Shown: positions 62,071 through 64,000 of the stretch, piece after piece
Numbering within the stretch: position 1 is the stretch's first letter
How the letters are laid out: each line of letters opens with the position of its first letter
NCBI GenBank assembly: GCA_012520815.1
Contig: JAAYNM010000083.1
Location: 31,508 to 95,507 of the forward strand
Length of the DNA: 64,000 nucleotides
Direction: 5' to 3'
From: Clostridiales bacterium
Lineage (GTDB): Bacteria; Bacillota; Clostridia; Lachnospirales; Lachnospiraceae
Notes under the pieces: generated by a model
The model's database searches: none
What the model saw: the letters and a program-made list of their open reading frames with translations, nothing else
What the model was told of the DNA's origin: nothing
Made by a program: the position numbers and the translations under genes

Positions 62071-62592
62071 TTACACCTCCTTAAAGCTATTGAAGATCTC
62101 TAGGGCTTTTGCCATCCTAGGATCTAATTCTGTGGTATCACAACCACAACTTCCATGGTTGAGATTCGTGCCACATCTATTACAAATTCCTTTGCAATCA
62201 TTACTGCAAAGAACCTTCATAGGTAAATTCACTAAAATCTCACCGTAAGCAAATCTCTCAGAATCAAATACTGTACCATCCATAAAAACGAATTCATCAA
62301 TATCATCAACTTCTGGTTCATCGCTTAAGTCTACTTCCTTTGAAGCTTTTAACTTAATATTAGTTTTAACGTCCTCCAGACATCTTCCACATGGAATATT
62401 CAGTGTAACATCAATATCGGCTTGGATAAGTATATGCTTATCGCTTACATGCCTGAAAACATAAGAAATTGGGTTCTTTTCTACAATGCTATAACATGTA
62501 ACACCGGTATCAAATTTGTCCATCTCTAGATTAGTCTGCTGACATAATTCTTTACCCTCTTGGGAAAGAAGCGACCATAAATCAATTAACAT
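62071..62592 (-). CDS. YceD family protein (DUF177)
   Basis: CGRCLEDVKTNIKLKASKEVDLSDEP; LCSNDCKGICNRCGTNLNHGSCGCD; upstream of rpmF. Confidence 0.93.
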   Translation of the reverse strand: MLIDLWSLLSQEGKELCQQTNLEMDKFDTGVTCYSIVEKNPISYVFRHVSDKHILIQADIDVTLNIPCGRCLEDVKTNIKLKASKEVDLSDEPEVDDIDEFVFMDGTVFDSERFAYGEILVNLPMKVLCSNDCKGICNRCGTNLNHGSCGCDTTELDPRMAKALEIFNSFKEV

Positions 62593-62663
62593 AGCAACCT
62601 CTTTTCTAATCGCACCTTGACAATTATACATACTTAGATTTTATTTGTCAACAATTATTTTGC

Positions 62664-63854
62664 TTAAATAAGTGCGAGTGTTTCCTGGGCAATCTTTAAT
62701 TCTTCGTTAGTTGGAATTACCATTACTTTTACTTTTGAAGAGTCTGTGGAAATCATGGTTTCTTCTCCTTTTTTACTATTTAAGTCTTTATCAACTTCAA
62801 TACCAAGGTAACCCAAGTAATTACAAACATTTTGTCTCACAGAACTGTTGTTTTCACCTACACCAGCTGTAAACACAATAGCATCTACACCATTCATAGC
62901 AGCTGTATATGCACCGATGTACTTAGCAATTCTATATTCATAAGCCTCTAATGCTATCGCCGCCTTATGATTTCCTTCATTTGCAGCATTAATTAAATCC
63001 CTAAAGTCACTAGAAATACCACTAATTCCAAGAACACCAGATTTTTTATTCAAAATACTAATCATCTCATCAATCGTCTTTCCTTCTTTATGAGCAATAA
63101 ATTGAACGACTGCAGGATCAATATCACCACTTCTTGTACCCATAATAAGTCCTTCAAGTGGAGTAAGACCCATACTAGTATCCACACATTGTCCATTGAT
63201 AACTGCTGATACTGAACCTCCATTTCCAACATGACATACTATAACTTTAGAATTATTGGGATCTAAGTTAGCAAATTTAACTGCCTCTTTAGATACATAC
63301 GCATGACTTGTTCCATGGAAACCATATCGTCTCACACCATACTTTTCGTAGTATTCATACGGTATCGCATACATATATGCCTTTTCTGGCATAGTCTGAT
63401 GAAATGCTGTATCAAATACTGCAACGTTAGGAATGCCTGGCATTGCATGTTCACACGCCTCAATACCAATAAGATTTGCTGGGTTATGAATTGGTCCTAA
63501 ATCAAAGAATTCTTTAATAACAGCTTTTACATCTTCGTTAACTATAATTGAATCACTATATTTTTGTCCGCCGTGAAGTACTCTGTGTCCTACAGCAGAA
63601 ATTTCGTTGATATTGGTAATTACGCCATGTTCTGGATCTGCAAGCATCTCAAGAACCATCATTACTGCAACTTTATGGTCTGGCATATCTTTATTAACTT
63701 CCACACTATCTTTTTCTACAGGGGTATGCTTAAGTTTTGATCCTTCTATACCAATTCTTTCGCAAATTCCCTTTGCCATTACTGTATGATTGTCCATATT
63801 AAATAACTGATATTTAAGTGATGAACTACCGCAATTAATAACTAAAATCTTCAT
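62664..63854 (-). CDS. ackA: Acetate kinase
   Basis: MKILVINCGSSSLKYQLFNM; RYGFHGTSHAYVS; HVGNGGSVSAVING; FTAGVGENN. Confidence 0.98.
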   Translation of the reverse strand: MKILVINCGSSSLKYQLFNMDNHTVMAKGICERIGIEGSKLKHTPVEKDSVEVNKDMPDHKVAVMMVLEMLADPEHGVITNINEISAVGHRVLHGGQKYSDSIIVNEDVKAVIKEFFDLGPIHNPANLIGIEACEHAMPGIPNVAVFDTAFHQTMPEKAYMYAIPYEYYEKYGVRRYGFHGTSHAYVSKEAVKFANLDPNNSKVIVCHVGNGGSVSAVINGQCVDTSMGLTPLEGLIMGTRSGDIDPAVVQFIAHKEGKTIDEMISILNKKSGVLGISGISSDFRDLINAANEGNHKAAIALEAYEYRIAKYIGAYTAAMNGVDAIVFTAGVGENNSSVRQNVCNYLGYLGIEVDKDLNSKKGEETMISTDSSKVKVMVIPTNEELKIAQETLALI

Positions 63855-63875
63855 GTCTAATCTCCTTATTATGTA

Positions 63876-64000
<125 letters not shown>

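Overview
The window is an AT-rich, low-GC Gram-positive chromosome segment. Gene content and order look like Clostridia, probably Lachnospiraceae (inference). It is almost entirely conserved core genome. Blocks from left to right: polA(3' end)-coaE-FtsA-like; small alarmone synthetase-rsuA-HAD-YgiQ-SDR-SseB-like-YdcF-RluA-recU; a partial his operon (hisZ-G-D-B-I); an O-antigen-ligase-like protein; TIGR03960/TIGR03936-rng, an oppositely oriented MCP gene, then rplU-prp-rpmA-obgE-yhbY-nadD-yqeK-rsfS; lexA divergent from a YneA-like LysM gene; a lipoprotein; tyrosine recombinase-ttcA; YbhN-pssA-psd; aroB-lspA-rluD; HlyD-like-yggS-sepF; and a long minus-strand cluster pta/ackA-yceD-rpmF-plsX-rnc-smc-ftsY-ilvA-ylxM-ffh-rpsP-KH-rimM-trmD-rplS-lepB-rbgA-lepB-rnhB-YlqG-like-FlhB_C-like-yraN-pgeF. 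I found no tRNA, rRNA, CRISPR array, prophage or IS element. I did not find a clear new multi-gene system. The best leads are: (1) a lipoprotein whose stop codon lies in a 5-bp tandem duplication, where losing one copy adds a 23-aa acidic tail; (2) three SOS-box-like sites before the YneA-like gene; (3) an MCP with a ~195-aa acidic-then-basic N-terminal extension, sitting inside the rng-rplU cluster; (4) an isolated 16-bp-stem palindrome; (5) a 709-aa FtsA-like protein with a C-terminal extension; (6) inverted repeats at the ylxM promoter and at the psd start.
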